25,847 nt of DNA from Ruminococcus sp. UBA6407 (GTDB lineage Bacteria > Bacillota > Clostridia > Oscillospirales > Ruminococcaceae), in NCBI GenBank assembly GCA_002438605.1, contig DJPR01000027.1, forward strand, positions 1 through 25,847, in the 5' to 3' direction. The translations under genes were made by a program, and so were the position numbers. Each line of letters opens with the position of its first letter. Position 1 is the first letter of the stretch. Positions 15,558 to 22,480 of the stretch are shown piece after piece. The notes under the pieces are model-generated. The model saw only the letters and a program-made list of their open reading frames with translations, made no database searches and was not told the origin of the DNA.

Positions 15558-16959
15558 CGCCGTTCAAAAAATCATCAACAGCAAGCCCTGAAACAGACTG
15601 CTCCTTGCTTATTCTTTCAAGTTCCTTCTGTGCAGTTTCTTCATCACATTTAAGTACATCCATAACAGCTGATAATTTTGACTTTAAACCTGCTTGTACA
15701 AGCTTTATATTGTTGTCAATCAGCACATTATCATCAATTATAATGTTATCCTGCCATCCGATCGTCAACTTGTAATCTGCTTTAGGTATATCACCAAGTA
15801 AAACTCCAAGCGATATAACAGCATGTACAACGTCTTCAATTGTTTCAGTCAGTAAGTTCTTATTACACTTTATTGTTCGTGCTGTTTTACTGTCCTGAGA
15901 TATTACTTCCGTAGCTGTCTTAATACCTTGTACAGCATCAAAGGAAAGTGTTCCTGCTGATAGACCTACCTGAAAACACAAAATATTCAAAAGTGCATTT
16001 ATGGCTGCAACATGTTCTTCAATTCGAAGAACAACGGTGTTATCGACAATTTTTTGTGTTTCTCCGTCTTCAGTAGACAGTGCTGTAAATACTTCGTCAT
16101 CAGCATCAAAATATCTGACGAGCTTTCCTGATTCTGTATCAACAACTGTCTGAATAGCCGAAGCAGGCACTATAATTCGCTTTTTGCCTAAAACAAATTC
16201 TCTTGAAAAGCTGTCAAAAGCAATATCCAAAGCCTCAAGAGTATCAATAGCATTTGCATAAACGCTCATGCCAAGCGGTGTTTCATATTCTGCATTGTTC
16301 GCAACACATGGTTTGAAATATCCAAACATCTTAACATCAGAATTATAATTTGCAATTGGCTGTTTAAACAGTTCTGAAAACTCACATTCATATCCAATAT
16401 CCTCAACTGATGTAGACTTGAATAGTTTATTGCAGTTTTCTGTTTGACCATACTTTTCACAAATGGTATAAATATACTCATTACTGCAAATTGTTGATTG
16501 GAAGATTCCGCCTGTTATACGTTTGCCGGTCCATTCCACAGGAACAAACTTGTCTGCATGTACATAATCAATGCATGGCTTATTGTTGCTTGCATAAACT
16601 TTAAGACAGCCACCACCCAGAGCATAGGCATATGTTATAAATTCAGGAAGACTGTCCCAAAAACAATTGTGTTCAAGGATTTTGTTTATATAATTTTGGT
16701 ATTTTTCATCACTTAAAGCAATATTGCATTGTTCTGAAAAAGTTAAGGCTGATAATTCATCACACAAACATTTTGCTGCATTCAATCGTTTAAGACGTCT
16801 AAATCCTTTATTATAAAGACCTGAACGTTTGACTTTTCTCCATGAAGGATTATTTTCAAATATATCCCTCCAAAGATTGATGTGTTCACTATAGTATCTT
16901 TTAATATCAGGAATATTGACATCAGGAAACGCTTTTTTACAGCTCGTTATTATATCCAT
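15505..16959 (-). CDS. Portal protein (A118/SPP1 gp6-like)
   Basis: A 484-residue portal subunit of the A118 type, forming the dodecameric ring for DNA entry and exit. Recognisable features are LWRDIFENNPSWRKVKRSG near residue 28, LNAAKCLCDELSALTFSE near 59, YALGGGCLKVYASNN near 110, and the late GTLSFDAVQGIKTATEVISQ segment near 330. The end is acidic (GGEDSDETGDDAAQQGSE). AGGAGG lies eight bases before the ATG. It overlaps TerL by 23 bases and minor capsid 2 by up to 53 bases. Confidence 0.88.
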   Translation of the reverse strand: MDIITSCKKAFPDVNIPDIKRYYSEHINLWRDIFENNPSWRKVKRSGLYNKGFRRLKRLNAAKCLCDELSALTFSEQCNIALSDEKYQNYINKILEHNCFWDSLPEFITYAYALGGGCLKVYASNNKPCIDYVHADKFVPVEWTGKRITGGIFQSTICSNEYIYTICEKYGQTENCNKLFKSTSVEDIGYECEFSELFKQPIANYNSDVKMFGYFKPCVANNAEYETPLGMSVYANAIDTLEALDIAFDSFSREFVLGKKRIIVPASAIQTVVDTESGKLVRYFDADDEVFTALSTEDGETQKIVDNTVVLRIEEHVAAINALLNILCFQVGLSAGTLSFDAVQGIKTATEVISQDSKTARTIKCNKNLLTETIEDVVHAVISLGVLLGDIPKADYKLTIGWQDNIIIDDNVLIDNNIKLVQAGLKSKLSAVMDVLKCDEETAQKELERISKEQSVSGLAVDDFLNGGEDSDETGDDAAQQGSE

Positions 16960-18238
16960 TATTTCTGCCTCCTGCTGAAATCATTTTGTTCATGTATTTT
17001 TCAACACTGTATTCAAATGCGTCTAAGCTGTCAATATTATAGTTTCCGTCATCAAGCCTGACGTCTTTCAATTGTTCGCTGTCCCATACGGCTGACTGCA
17101 TTGCTTCAATAACATGTTTGCAGCTACGCATAATAAAAAATCTGTTCTGAGACATTATTTGATTTGTAAAACGTATTCGTCCAAGTATCTCTGACTTTCT
17201 TGCATTATGTATATTTATTGGTATCTGTCGTTTCATTACCGCCGCTTTTACACCTTTTATAAGAGTTGTTTCAGCACTGTCAAAATAAGCGTCATAAACG
17301 TTATTTTTGCTCTGACAGCGTAAAATAAAATTACATATATCATCAATAAGTCGTTCAGGTGTGATTACTTCTTTACGATAATATTCTTCAAGAATAACTG
17401 CACTTTGCATTCCTTTTGTAAATCCTGTACAAATTCCTGCATGAGCCGAGCCGTTACCTCCAAAATCAAAGCCTATAGTACCAAACATAACATCTTCAGC
17501 ATTGTTAATAAGAAAGCCGTCTACGTTATCAGCAAACTGCTTATAAATAATACCTTCTGCAACTACCCAAAGTCCTAATATATAACGTTGGTAGAAAACA
17601 CCTGTATACATTTTTTCATATCGCTGACGGACTTCATCAGAAAGCGAATAGTTGTCTTTCATTGTAAAATGCAGTCTTAAACGATTTTTTTTCCTTACTG
17701 CCTCTTGATTTTCATCAACCCATTCGAGATTAAACCAATGAAAAGCTGCATCCGGATTGCAATTAAACCAAAATTTAGACCCTTGCACCGAACAACGTGC
17801 AAGAGCCTGATCTACAAATGACTTAGGCATAAGTGCAACCTCGTCAAACAGTACTCCTGCAAGTGTAATACCTTGCACCAGCTGATAACTGCTCTCGTCC
17901 TTGCCTCCAAAGAAGTAGTATCTGTTTGTATTTTTTTCAATTGTAATATCACAAAAATTACGGCTTAAATTCAATTTGATCGCTGCAACACCCTCAAGCC
18001 ATTTCTGCATCGGAGTTATGACATTTCTTTTCAAAGAGTCAATAGTTTTGCCGCAGAAAGCAAAGTTTTCACCATTGAAACAACTGCAGCTCCACAATAC
18101 AAAACCTATTGTCATTGATACTGTTTTGCCTGAACGAACCGAACCGTCACATACAATCGCATCATATTTTTTAGTGTCAGGCATTTTCCACCATAACATC
18201 GATTTTATTTGCTTTGGTGAGAACCTTGAAAACATCAT
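16937..18238 (-). CDS. terL: Terminase large subunit (PBSX/Terminase_3-like)
   Basis: A 433-residue DNA packaging motor. The ATPase domain has a Walker A motif GSVRSGKT at 32-39 and Walker B VLFDEV at 129-134. The RNaseH-like nuclease domain has GFDFGG at 256-261, an Asp in YFDSAETT at 320, and DSLDAFEY near 403-410, giving the expected acidic cluster. Length is normal. The ATG overlaps the upstream stop (ATGA). The protein belongs to the siphophage PBSX/A118 type rather than to the Mu gp28 type. How a transposing phage packages DNA with this enzyme is a point of interest. Confidence 0.93.
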   Translation of the reverse strand: MMFSRFSPKQIKSMLWWKMPDTKKYDAIVCDGSVRSGKTVSMTIGFVLWSCSCFNGENFAFCGKTIDSLKRNVITPMQKWLEGVAAIKLNLSRNFCDITIEKNTNRYYFFGGKDESSYQLVQGITLAGVLFDEVALMPKSFVDQALARCSVQGSKFWFNCNPDAAFHWFNLEWVDENQEAVRKKNRLRLHFTMKDNYSLSDEVRQRYEKMYTGVFYQRYILGLWVVAEGIIYKQFADNVDGFLINNAEDVMFGTIGFDFGGNGSAHAGICTGFTKGMQSAVILEEYYRKEVITPERLIDDICNFILRCQSKNNVYDAYFDSAETTLIKGVKAAVMKRQIPINIHNARKSEILGRIRFTNQIMSQNRFFIMRSCKHVIEAMQSAVWDSEQLKDVRLDDGNYNIDSLDAFEYSVEKYMNKMISAGGRNNGYNNEL

Positions 18239-18585
18239 TTTTCTTCACCTAAGCTTTCTTCGATTATTTTCAGCAGATTAGTGAGCCGATTATTGTTCGC
18301 AGCCTGCTCCTCTCCTGACAATGCCGCCTGTATTGTTCTTGAGATCTCTGTTTCGGCAGCTATCAGCTGAGAGTTTTCTTTAATAAAATCATAAAGTTCA
18401 AGATGACGCTTCTTGAATTCCTCGGCAAGCTTGCTGCGCTGTTTTGGTTCAGAAGTGTTTAAAAAGTCTTTTATAAACGTATTTAAATCTGTATAATCAG
18501 AGTTCCTGACAGCATTTCTGCTGTTCTCAAACTTATTGATACCGTCTGCCAGCGACATGACGCTTTTTTTCTTAATGTTACTCAT
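18235..18585 (-). CDS. Unknown small helical protein preceding TerL
   Basis: A 116-residue charged, mostly helical protein (KFENSRNAVRNSDYTD, PKQRSKLAEEFKKRHLELYDF). No helix-turn-helix is evident, so calling it a small terminase is not justified, though the position directly before TerL would fit a terminase cofactor. An AAAGGAGG site with eight-base spacing marks the ATG at 18585. It is the first gene after the leader terminator and thus the first late gene. The stop overlaps TerL (ATGA). Confidence 0.65.
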   Translation of the reverse strand: MSNIKKKSVMSLADGINKFENSRNAVRNSDYTDLNTFIKDFLNTSEPKQRSKLAEEFKKRHLELYDFIKENSQLIAAETEISRTIQAALSGEEQAANNNRLTNLLKIIEESLGEEK

Positions 18586-18611
18586 GCTGACCGCCTCCTT
18601 TCAACTGCATA

Positions 18612-18634
18612 AAAATAAGGGCATTTTTGCCCTT
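18612..18634 (-). terminator. Leader terminator in front of the late operon
   Basis: A 7-bp perfect stem (AAGGGCA at 18617-18623, TGCCCTT at 18628-18634) with a 4-nt loop. On the minus strand it is followed by ATTTTTATG, and A-runs on the other side make it bidirectional. It sits between the candidate promoter at 18778 and the first late gene at 18585, inside the untranslated leader. There it would block late transcription unless read through. Confidence 0.8.
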
Positions 18635-18680
18635 TTTAGCCGCATTGATTTTAATGTAATAATTTATCGTCCAAATTTAT

Positions 18681-18721
18681 TTAAACGGCTGTGTGTGCTG
18701 TTAAACGCATTTTAAACGCAT
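18681..18721 (-). repeat. Three phased TTAAACG-type repeats
   Basis: TTAAACGCAT occurs at 18701-18710 and again at 18712-18721, and the related TTAAACGGCT at 18681-18690. The starts are 20 and 11 bases apart, about two and one helical turns, so the same face of DNA would be marked. This could be a protein-binding site near the late promoter or part of the leader RNA. No such repeat is seen in the coding sequence nearby. Confidence 0.5.
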
Positions 18722-18727
18722 ATTCAT

Positions 18728-18770
18728 GCGGACATGCTCCGCCATTCGGATTTTCGCTTTTTAAAATCCG
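18728..18770 (-). promoter_or_regulatory. Tandem hairpins at the predicted 5' end of the late leader
   Basis: Hairpin 1 has an 8-bp stem, CGGATTTT at 18747-18754 pairing with AAAATCCG at 18763-18770, and an 8-nt loop. Hairpin 2 has GCGGA at 18728-18732 and TCCGC at 18738-18742, with a 5-nt loop and a possible extension past one bulge. In minus-strand RNA they would form within about the first 45 nt of a transcript starting near 18771. Because the gene just upstream is a LoaP-type antiterminator, whose known relatives act through leader RNA hairpins, these are candidates for its recognition site. Hairpin 1 also has a T-run on its plus side, so it could alternatively stop plus-strand transcripts. 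Confidence 0.55.
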
Positions 18771-18777
18771 TTTTTAT

Positions 18778-18783
18778 ATTATA
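18778..18783 (-). promoter_or_regulatory. Candidate late promoter (-10 box)
   Basis: A perfect TATAAT on the minus strand lies 59 bases after the stop of the NusG-like gene. At the normal 17-base spacing no good -35 hexamer is seen (TCCCGT). This would suit an activated promoter, for example by the Mor-family protein encoded upstream. The predicted start near 18771 places the two hairpins, the repeats and the terminator in the untranslated leader. Confidence 0.5.
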
Positions 18784-18841
18784 CACACATGCCGATCAGC
18801 ACGGGACGAATCAACCATACTGATATAATCATGCTGTTTTA

Positions 18842-19327
18842 TCAGATACTGATTACAGGAATTGTTATTTTATGTTCTCTGCCATGCAGTGTAACAGATA
18901 CCTTCGCTCTGCGCTGTCTTAGATCAAGATTTATAATATTATTCATGCACTCTCTGAGTATTCCTGAAAGTATCATTTTTTCACCTGTGCTTGTAACATA
19001 GACTTTTGAAGCTTCAATCGGCTTACCGTTATTGTGCAGCCAGTGTATATATGCTCTTTCATGTTCCAACAGCGGCTCAGGTTTGCCGTGTCCTAAAAAC
19101 CTTATAACACCGCATACATTTTTTATTCTGTAGTAATCCTCGTCACTTAACTTACATTCAATAAATATGTATTGAGTAAATACAAGCTTCAGCTTTTTAT
19201 GCCATTGTCCTCCGTATCTGATGTGCATCTCCTCAGTAGGACAAAAGGTTTTATATCCTTTATGATTCAGAATTCTTGCTGCCGATTCTTCATATCCCGA
19301 CTTTACCTGTAACACATACACTTCCAT
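18842..19327 (-). CDS. loaP-like: NusG paralogue, LoaP-type transcription antiterminator
   Basis: A 161-residue protein with a NusG N-terminal domain (about 1-100). Features are VYVLQVKSGYE at the start, CPTEEMHIRYGGQW in the middle, then LVFTQYIFIE and VCGVIRFLGHGKPEPL. The C-terminal KOW domain (about 110-161) has the LoaP-type pattern SGILREC, INLDLRQRRAKVSV and GREHKITIPV rather than that of housekeeping NusG. Such proteins bind RNA polymerase and let it pass terminators; LoaP acts on operons through leader RNA. The gene lies last in the middle block, directly upstream of a leader with hairpins and a terminator before about 18 kb of late genes. GGGGTGAT precedes the ATG. The LoaP subtype is judged from motifs by eye. 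Confidence 0.85.
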   Translation of the reverse strand: MEVYVLQVKSGYEESAARILNHKGYKTFCPTEEMHIRYGGQWHKKLKLVFTQYIFIECKLSDEDYYRIKNVCGVIRFLGHGKPEPLLEHERAYIHWLHNNGKPIEASKVYVTSTGEKMILSGILRECMNNIINLDLRQRRAKVSVTLHGREHKITIPVISI

Positions 19328-19333
19328 ATAACA

Positions 19334-19873
19334 TCACCCCACCTTCTGCTTTGATTTTACGAACTTCTTGACACGTTTGTACAGTTCCGGTTCTTCCGCT
19401 GCCATTGCTTCAAATATGAATGACTGGAACTGATCGGCACCATTTTCAAGAATATCTTTATTTTTGATGTCAACGTTTTTCTTATATGCAGCTGCTCTGG
19501 TTAATGCAATTGCATTTTTGGATAATGTTTCAAAATCAAGTTCTTTCAGCTGTTCTTCAGGCATTTTATTAATAGCCTCAAGAATCTGATTACTCAGAAG
19601 CCTGAGGATACCGTCTGTTATGTCAAGATTCGGATATTTATCTGTTTCTTCCATAATTGCACGAAAATTTTCCTGACTCATACGCAGTGCATCGAGCGTG
19701 CTCATAAGATTTTTAGCGTATCGCCCTACAGCAGCCATTGAAACGCTTACACCGTTTGATTTGATATATGCAACAATTTCGCGGTAATAGGCTCCTGTTT
19801 TTATCATTTCATCCACAGTTTCCTTTACCGCAGGATCGAGCTTATCGATCTTTGAATGTTTTCTGTTTCCCAT
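19334..19873 (-). CDS. Mu gp27-like protein (DUF3486)
   Basis: A 179-residue helical protein of the DUF3486 family. The N-terminus has the diagnostic pattern KHSKIDKLDPAVKETVDEMI, followed by a helix-turn-helix-like YREIVAYIKSNGVSVSMAAVG at residues 28-49. In Mu the homologue gp27 lies before the large terminase and is considered a packaging or small-terminase-like protein. Here it is separated from TerL by the NusG-like gene and a leader. The start at 19873 has GGCGGTGA upstream. The stop lies 6 bases before the next start. Confidence 0.85.
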   Translation of the reverse strand: MGNRKHSKIDKLDPAVKETVDEMIKTGAYYREIVAYIKSNGVSVSMAAVGRYAKNLMSTLDALRMSQENFRAIMEETDKYPNLDITDGILRLLSNQILEAINKMPEEQLKELDFETLSKNAIALTRAAAYKKNVDIKNKDILENGADQFQSFIFEAMAAEEPELYKRVKKFVKSKQKVG

Positions 19874-19884
19874 ACTGTCACCGC

Positions 19885-20214
19885 CTATACGTCAATACAT
19901 TCATCGTTTTTAACGCAGGCAATGATTTTAATGCCGTCAGCAGATACTTTTGCCTCGATGTGTTCAAAGTCACAATCGGCAAGAGTCGTTTCCTGCTTAG
20001 AGTTGATATTTCTCAGTTTAATGTATCCGCTCTCAGTAAGATAGTTGATACTGTCCCTAAGCTCTGCTTCCGCAACGGTGGGTTCAAGTGCATATTTTAA
20101 TTCTGAAAGCTGTACATATTTTGTCCGTAGTAAATTGATACCTTTGAGAACAATTCCATTGTTACGAAAAAATTTCTTTTGACGAATACGCTCTGCCATT
20201 TCTTTTGCTTCCAA
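19885..20214 (-). CDS. Mu gp26-like protein (VpaChn25_0724 family)
   Basis: A 109-residue protein with a predicted winged-helix-like core (LRTKYVQLSELKYAL, LRDSINYLTESGYIKL). This corresponds to the Mu gp26/VpaChn25_0724 family, in the same place between the gp25-like and gp27-like genes. Its function is not established. The start codon is TTG at 20214, chosen because AGGAGG lies seven bases upstream and overlaps the previous stop; the next in-frame ATG, five codons later, is too far from that site. Confidence 0.75.
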   Translation of the reverse strand: MEAKEMAERIRQKKFFRNNGIVLKGINLLRTKYVQLSELKYALEPTVAEAELRDSINYLTESGYIKLRNINSKQETTLADCDFEHIEAKVSADGIKIIACVKNDECIDV

Positions 20215-20225
20215 AATTATTCCTC

Positions 20226-20537
20226 CTATTTACTGCAGTAGCTGTCGATTTTACTTTCAAGGCGAGTCATAACACGAATAAAATCTTCATTTTTTGTCGT
20301 ATGCTCTTTAATGTAGTCCAGACTGTCATTCAGCTTCTGCATAGTAGCTTTGATTTCAGCAACTTCTGCTTTTGTTGCATATTTTTCAGACAGTGTAAAC
20401 TGCATTTCACGTATTTCCTGCACATTTTCTTCCAATTTATCATTGCGATCAATTGTACGCTTGAGAAAATATGTTATAATGCCAATTGCAATTGTAATAG
20501 CTGTTGTTATTACATAAAACAGCAAATCCTGTGACAT
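20226..20537 (-). CDS. Membrane-anchored coiled-coil protein (Mu gp25/DUF2730-like)
   Basis: A 103-residue protein with a single hydrophobic segment at about residues 5-26. A long charged coiled coil (about 28-100; DKLEENVQEIREMQ, KAEVAEIKATMQKLND) follows. Architecture and position directly before the gp26- and gp27-like genes match the DUF2730/Mu gp25 group. It may take part in lysis as a spanin- or holin-like accessory, but that is not shown. The ATG at 20537 has AAGGAGG seven bases upstream. It is the first gene after the mor-proximal terminator. Confidence 0.7.
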   Translation of the reverse strand: MSQDLLFYVITTAITIAIGIITYFLKRTIDRNDKLEENVQEIREMQFTLSEKYATKAEVAEIKATMQKLNDSLDYIKEHTTKNEDFIRVMTRLESKIDSYCSK

Positions 20538-20550
20538 ATGCAAACCTCCT

Positions 20551-20597
20551 TATAATAAAAATGGTATAGTCGATTTGTTCTAAATCAACTATACCAT
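20551..20597 (-). terminator. Strong intrinsic terminator / long inverted repeat downstream of mor
   Basis: A 16-bp stem: 20561-20576 pairs with 20582-20597 around a 5-nt loop, followed on the minus strand by a T-run (TTTTTATT). The only non-Watson-Crick position (20571/20587) is a G-U wobble in minus-strand RNA but a C/A mismatch in plus-strand RNA. The structure is therefore meant to be read from the minus strand. It would end early transcription after mor and block the middle genes. Confidence 0.85.
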
Positions 20598-20601
20598 ATT
20601 A

Positions 20602-20630
20602 ATTATACAACATCCATTCAGCAGTATGAA
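20602..20630 (-). promoter_or_regulatory. Candidate middle promoter overlapping the terminator
   Basis: TTCATA at 20625-20630 and TATAAT at 20602-20607 are separated by 17 bases on the minus strand. The predicted start, about 20595, falls at the first bases of the terminator hairpin. The position between mor and the next genes matches the Mu middle promoter Pm, which Mor activates. The -35 box is imperfect (4 of 6), consistent with activator help. Confidence 0.55.
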
Positions 20631-20640
20631 AAGATTTTGC

Positions 20641-20955
20641 CTAATCATACAGCTTCATCTGTCCTTCCATCGGCATTTCACGAAGCTGTTTACGCTTATC
20701 TGCAACAATATCCCTGACCGTTGCTTCTGCAAGATTATATTTTCTTGCAAGCTCTCCATAGTTGCCGCCGTCAAATTTTTCTCGTATTTCATTATCTCGT
20801 AAATCCTTTAAAACAGAATCTATTTTTTGTACATAAATAAAGCTTCCTGCATAATTAACAACAAGTTTTTTATATGCTTCAAGACCTATTGTTTCAGCAA
20901 GTATCTTCTGATCATCACGAAGCTGCTCCATGCTTGTAAGCTTTTCAATATCCAT
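20641..20955 (-). CDS. mor: Mor-family transcription activator
   Basis: A 104-residue DNA-binding protein of the Mor/C family. Residues 23-42 carry the conserved dimerisation pattern GLEAYKKLVVNYAGSFIYV. A helix-turn-helix follows at about 62-90 (GGNYGELARKYNLAEATV, RDIVADKRKQLR). In Mu, Mor activates the middle promoter. The ATG overlaps the GemA stop (TAATG), with translation probably coupled. It is the last gene before a promoter-like site and terminator at 20551-20630. No second family member (Mu C) is found in the window. Confidence 0.9.
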   Translation of the reverse strand: MDIEKLTSMEQLRDDQKILAETIGLEAYKKLVVNYAGSFIYVQKIDSVLKDLRDNEIREKFDGGNYGELARKYNLAEATVRDIVADKRKQLREMPMEGQMKLYD

Positions 20956-21443
20956 TATCCGCCACCTGCCTTTTTTGCCGCCTTGAGTTCTGCTGATCTG
21001 ACATAGCGTTTCATATATTCAATAAGCTTCATTCCTTCATTGAATTTAATCCAAACAAGCGGATCGGACTGATCAGCTGTAATTCCAAGTACTTTTTTTA
21101 CTGCACCTGCAAGTCGTATATTTGCCGGAACAGGTATATTTTTATCATCAAGCTCTTCAAGTCTGTATGCAAGAAACCATGCGAGTTTTTTCATTGAATC
21201 GGTCATCATTCCCGGAACCGAATCTTCCTGTCTTTTCTTAAGCGGTTTGTTATGATTTTTCAACTTCATTCGTTCCTTAAGTTCTGCCTGAACGGCATTG
21301 GCTTCTGAAACAGTCAGCTCACTTACATGCTCTTTACCGGTAATTCCATATACAAGCTGATGAAACAAATCATCTTTATTATTTCGTTCCACAAGACCCA
21401 GCCCGGAAGCAAGTGCATAAAGTCTTTTTGTCATCGCCGCCAT
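20955..21443 (-). CDS. gemA: GemA / Mu gp16-family regulatory protein (DUF1018)
   Basis: A 162-residue protein of the GemA/Gp16 family. The N-terminal half shows LYALASGLGLVE, LVYGITGKEHVSELT and SEANAVQAELKERM. The second half shows MTDSMKKLAWFLAYRLEE and WIKFNEGMKLIEYMKRYV, the usual bipartite pattern. In Mu this gene modulates host functions and lies directly before mor, exactly as here. AAAGGAG lies seven bases upstream of the ATG. It overlaps mor by one base (TAATG). Confidence 0.85.
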   Translation of the reverse strand: MAAMTKRLYALASGLGLVERNNKDDLFHQLVYGITGKEHVSELTVSEANAVQAELKERMKLKNHNKPLKKRQEDSVPGMMTDSMKKLAWFLAYRLEELDDKNIPVPANIRLAGAVKKVLGITADQSDPLVWIKFNEGMKLIEYMKRYVRSAELKAAKKAGGG

Positions 21444-21447
21444 AATA

Positions 21448-22230
21448 TCACTCCTTTCTCAATCGATAATTCTTATTTCTGTCACGAGGTATAACCATAC
21501 GAAAACCTCGTGAAATCTGCATTATACGGCTTGCAAGAGCTTCATCGCATTCAATAAGTGCATCCTCGTCCAACTCTGTTGAAATGATTGTTTTAAGCTG
21601 CTGCCGCAGTCTGTAATCAATGAGTTCAAATGCAAGCTTTATATCAGCATCCTTGATTTCCTTTTGTTTAAACAAATCATCAATATACAGAACGTCTGTC
21701 TTTTTGAATTCATTTATTCGATCCGTATATTCATGTTCATTTATCATGCCTTTAAGTATTGTTGAATCTTCCCTCCAGACAAAGTAACGTGCAGATAAGC
21801 CTTGTTTTATGAAGTTTCCTATTATTGCTGTACATATATGAGTTTTTCCGCAGCCGCTCTGACCGCCTATGAAAAATCCGATTGCATCACTTTTAACAAA
21901 TTCGACAGCAGCATTTTTTATATGCTGCTGCCATTCGCTTTCTGTTTGAAAATTTCTGAATGTACAGACTTTCAGCTGTTTTTCAAGTCCGCTTTGCTTG
22001 ATCCGATCAAGCGTGCTGCGTATTTTCATACATTCGCATTCAGTCATTACTTCATCACCATTGCTTATTTTTGCGATGTACCCCTTGTTAAGACATTTGC
22101 TGCAATCATAGCCTTTAAGCTTGCCGTTAATTGAATTGTATGATTTAACACGCATTTCCATAATATCATCGTAGGATGGTACAGCATCCAATTTTGGTAT
22201 CTTCGGTATCAGATTTTCTATCAGTTCCAT
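21448..22230 (-). CDS. DnaC/DnaI-like helicase loader ATPase
   Basis: A 260-residue AAA+ protein that would load the replicative helicase onto phage DNA. The N-terminal part has a CxxC (43-46) and a CxC (65-67), a likely zinc site as in DnaC/DnaI loaders. The ATPase core has Walker A GGQSGCGKT at 122-130 and Walker B VLYIDDLF at 180-187. ATG at 22230 follows GGGAGG at nine bases; a GTG seven codons earlier is less likely. It overlaps the upstream replication-type gene by 65 bases. Mu itself has no such gene and recruits the host primosome. Confidence 0.88.
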   Translation of the reverse strand: MELIENLIPKIPKLDAVPSYDDIMEMRVKSYNSINGKLKGYDCSKCLNKGYIAKISNGDEVMTECECMKIRSTLDRIKQSGLEKQLKVCTFRNFQTESEWQQHIKNAAVEFVKSDAIGFFIGGQSGCGKTHICTAIIGNFIKQGLSARYFVWREDSTILKGMINEHEYTDRINEFKKTDVLYIDDLFKQKEIKDADIKLAFELIDYRLRQQLKTIISTELDEDALIECDEALASRIMQISRGFRMVIPRDRNKNYRLRKE

Positions 22231-22480
22231 TTTGACTTTCCTCCCAGTCACGGCGATTAAGCCACGTCTGTGCCATTGGTATATATTTTGTATTAATATG
22301 CTTCCAGTCCTTCTGCTTAGCCTGACGGCTCAGCTCTGACAGCATATCTTCCAGTATCTCCTGTGTAACTTTCAGCTTTTCAAATGTCCTCAGAGCCTTT
22401 GGCTTTCCTTCTTTTCGAGGATATGCTTTCCAGAATCGGTCGAACAACTCATTATGTGTCTGAACTGCTGTTCTCATCAT
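22166..22480 (-). CDS. Replication-protein C-terminal-like protein
   Basis: A 104-residue protein resembling the C-terminal module of phage replication initiators and DnaD/DnaT-like proteins. It has LFDRFWKAYPRKEGKPKAL near residues 12-30 and YIPMAQTWLNRRDWEE near 66-82. Such modules contact helicase or DNA beside a DnaC-like loader, as here. No N-terminal winged-helix domain is present, so it is either a minimal version or a truncated initiator. The start ATG at 22480 has AAGGAG seven bases upstream; a longer reading from 22522 lacks a site and would overlap the gene upstream further. Confidence 0.75.
   Translation of the reverse strand: MMRTAVQTHNELFDRFWKAYPRKEGKPKALRTFEKLKVTQEILEDMLSELSRQAKQKDWKHINTKYIPMAQTWLNRRDWEESQNGTDRKSDTEDTKIGCCTILR

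Noticed and set aside
18235..18585. Small terminase subunit
   Set aside because: Position fits, but no helix-turn-helix or family pattern is visible; kept as unknown.
18586..18841. Riboswitch in the 256-base leader
   Set aside because: The stems are short and simple with no conserved riboswitch core; hairpins plus a NusG-paralogue gene next door explain the layout better.
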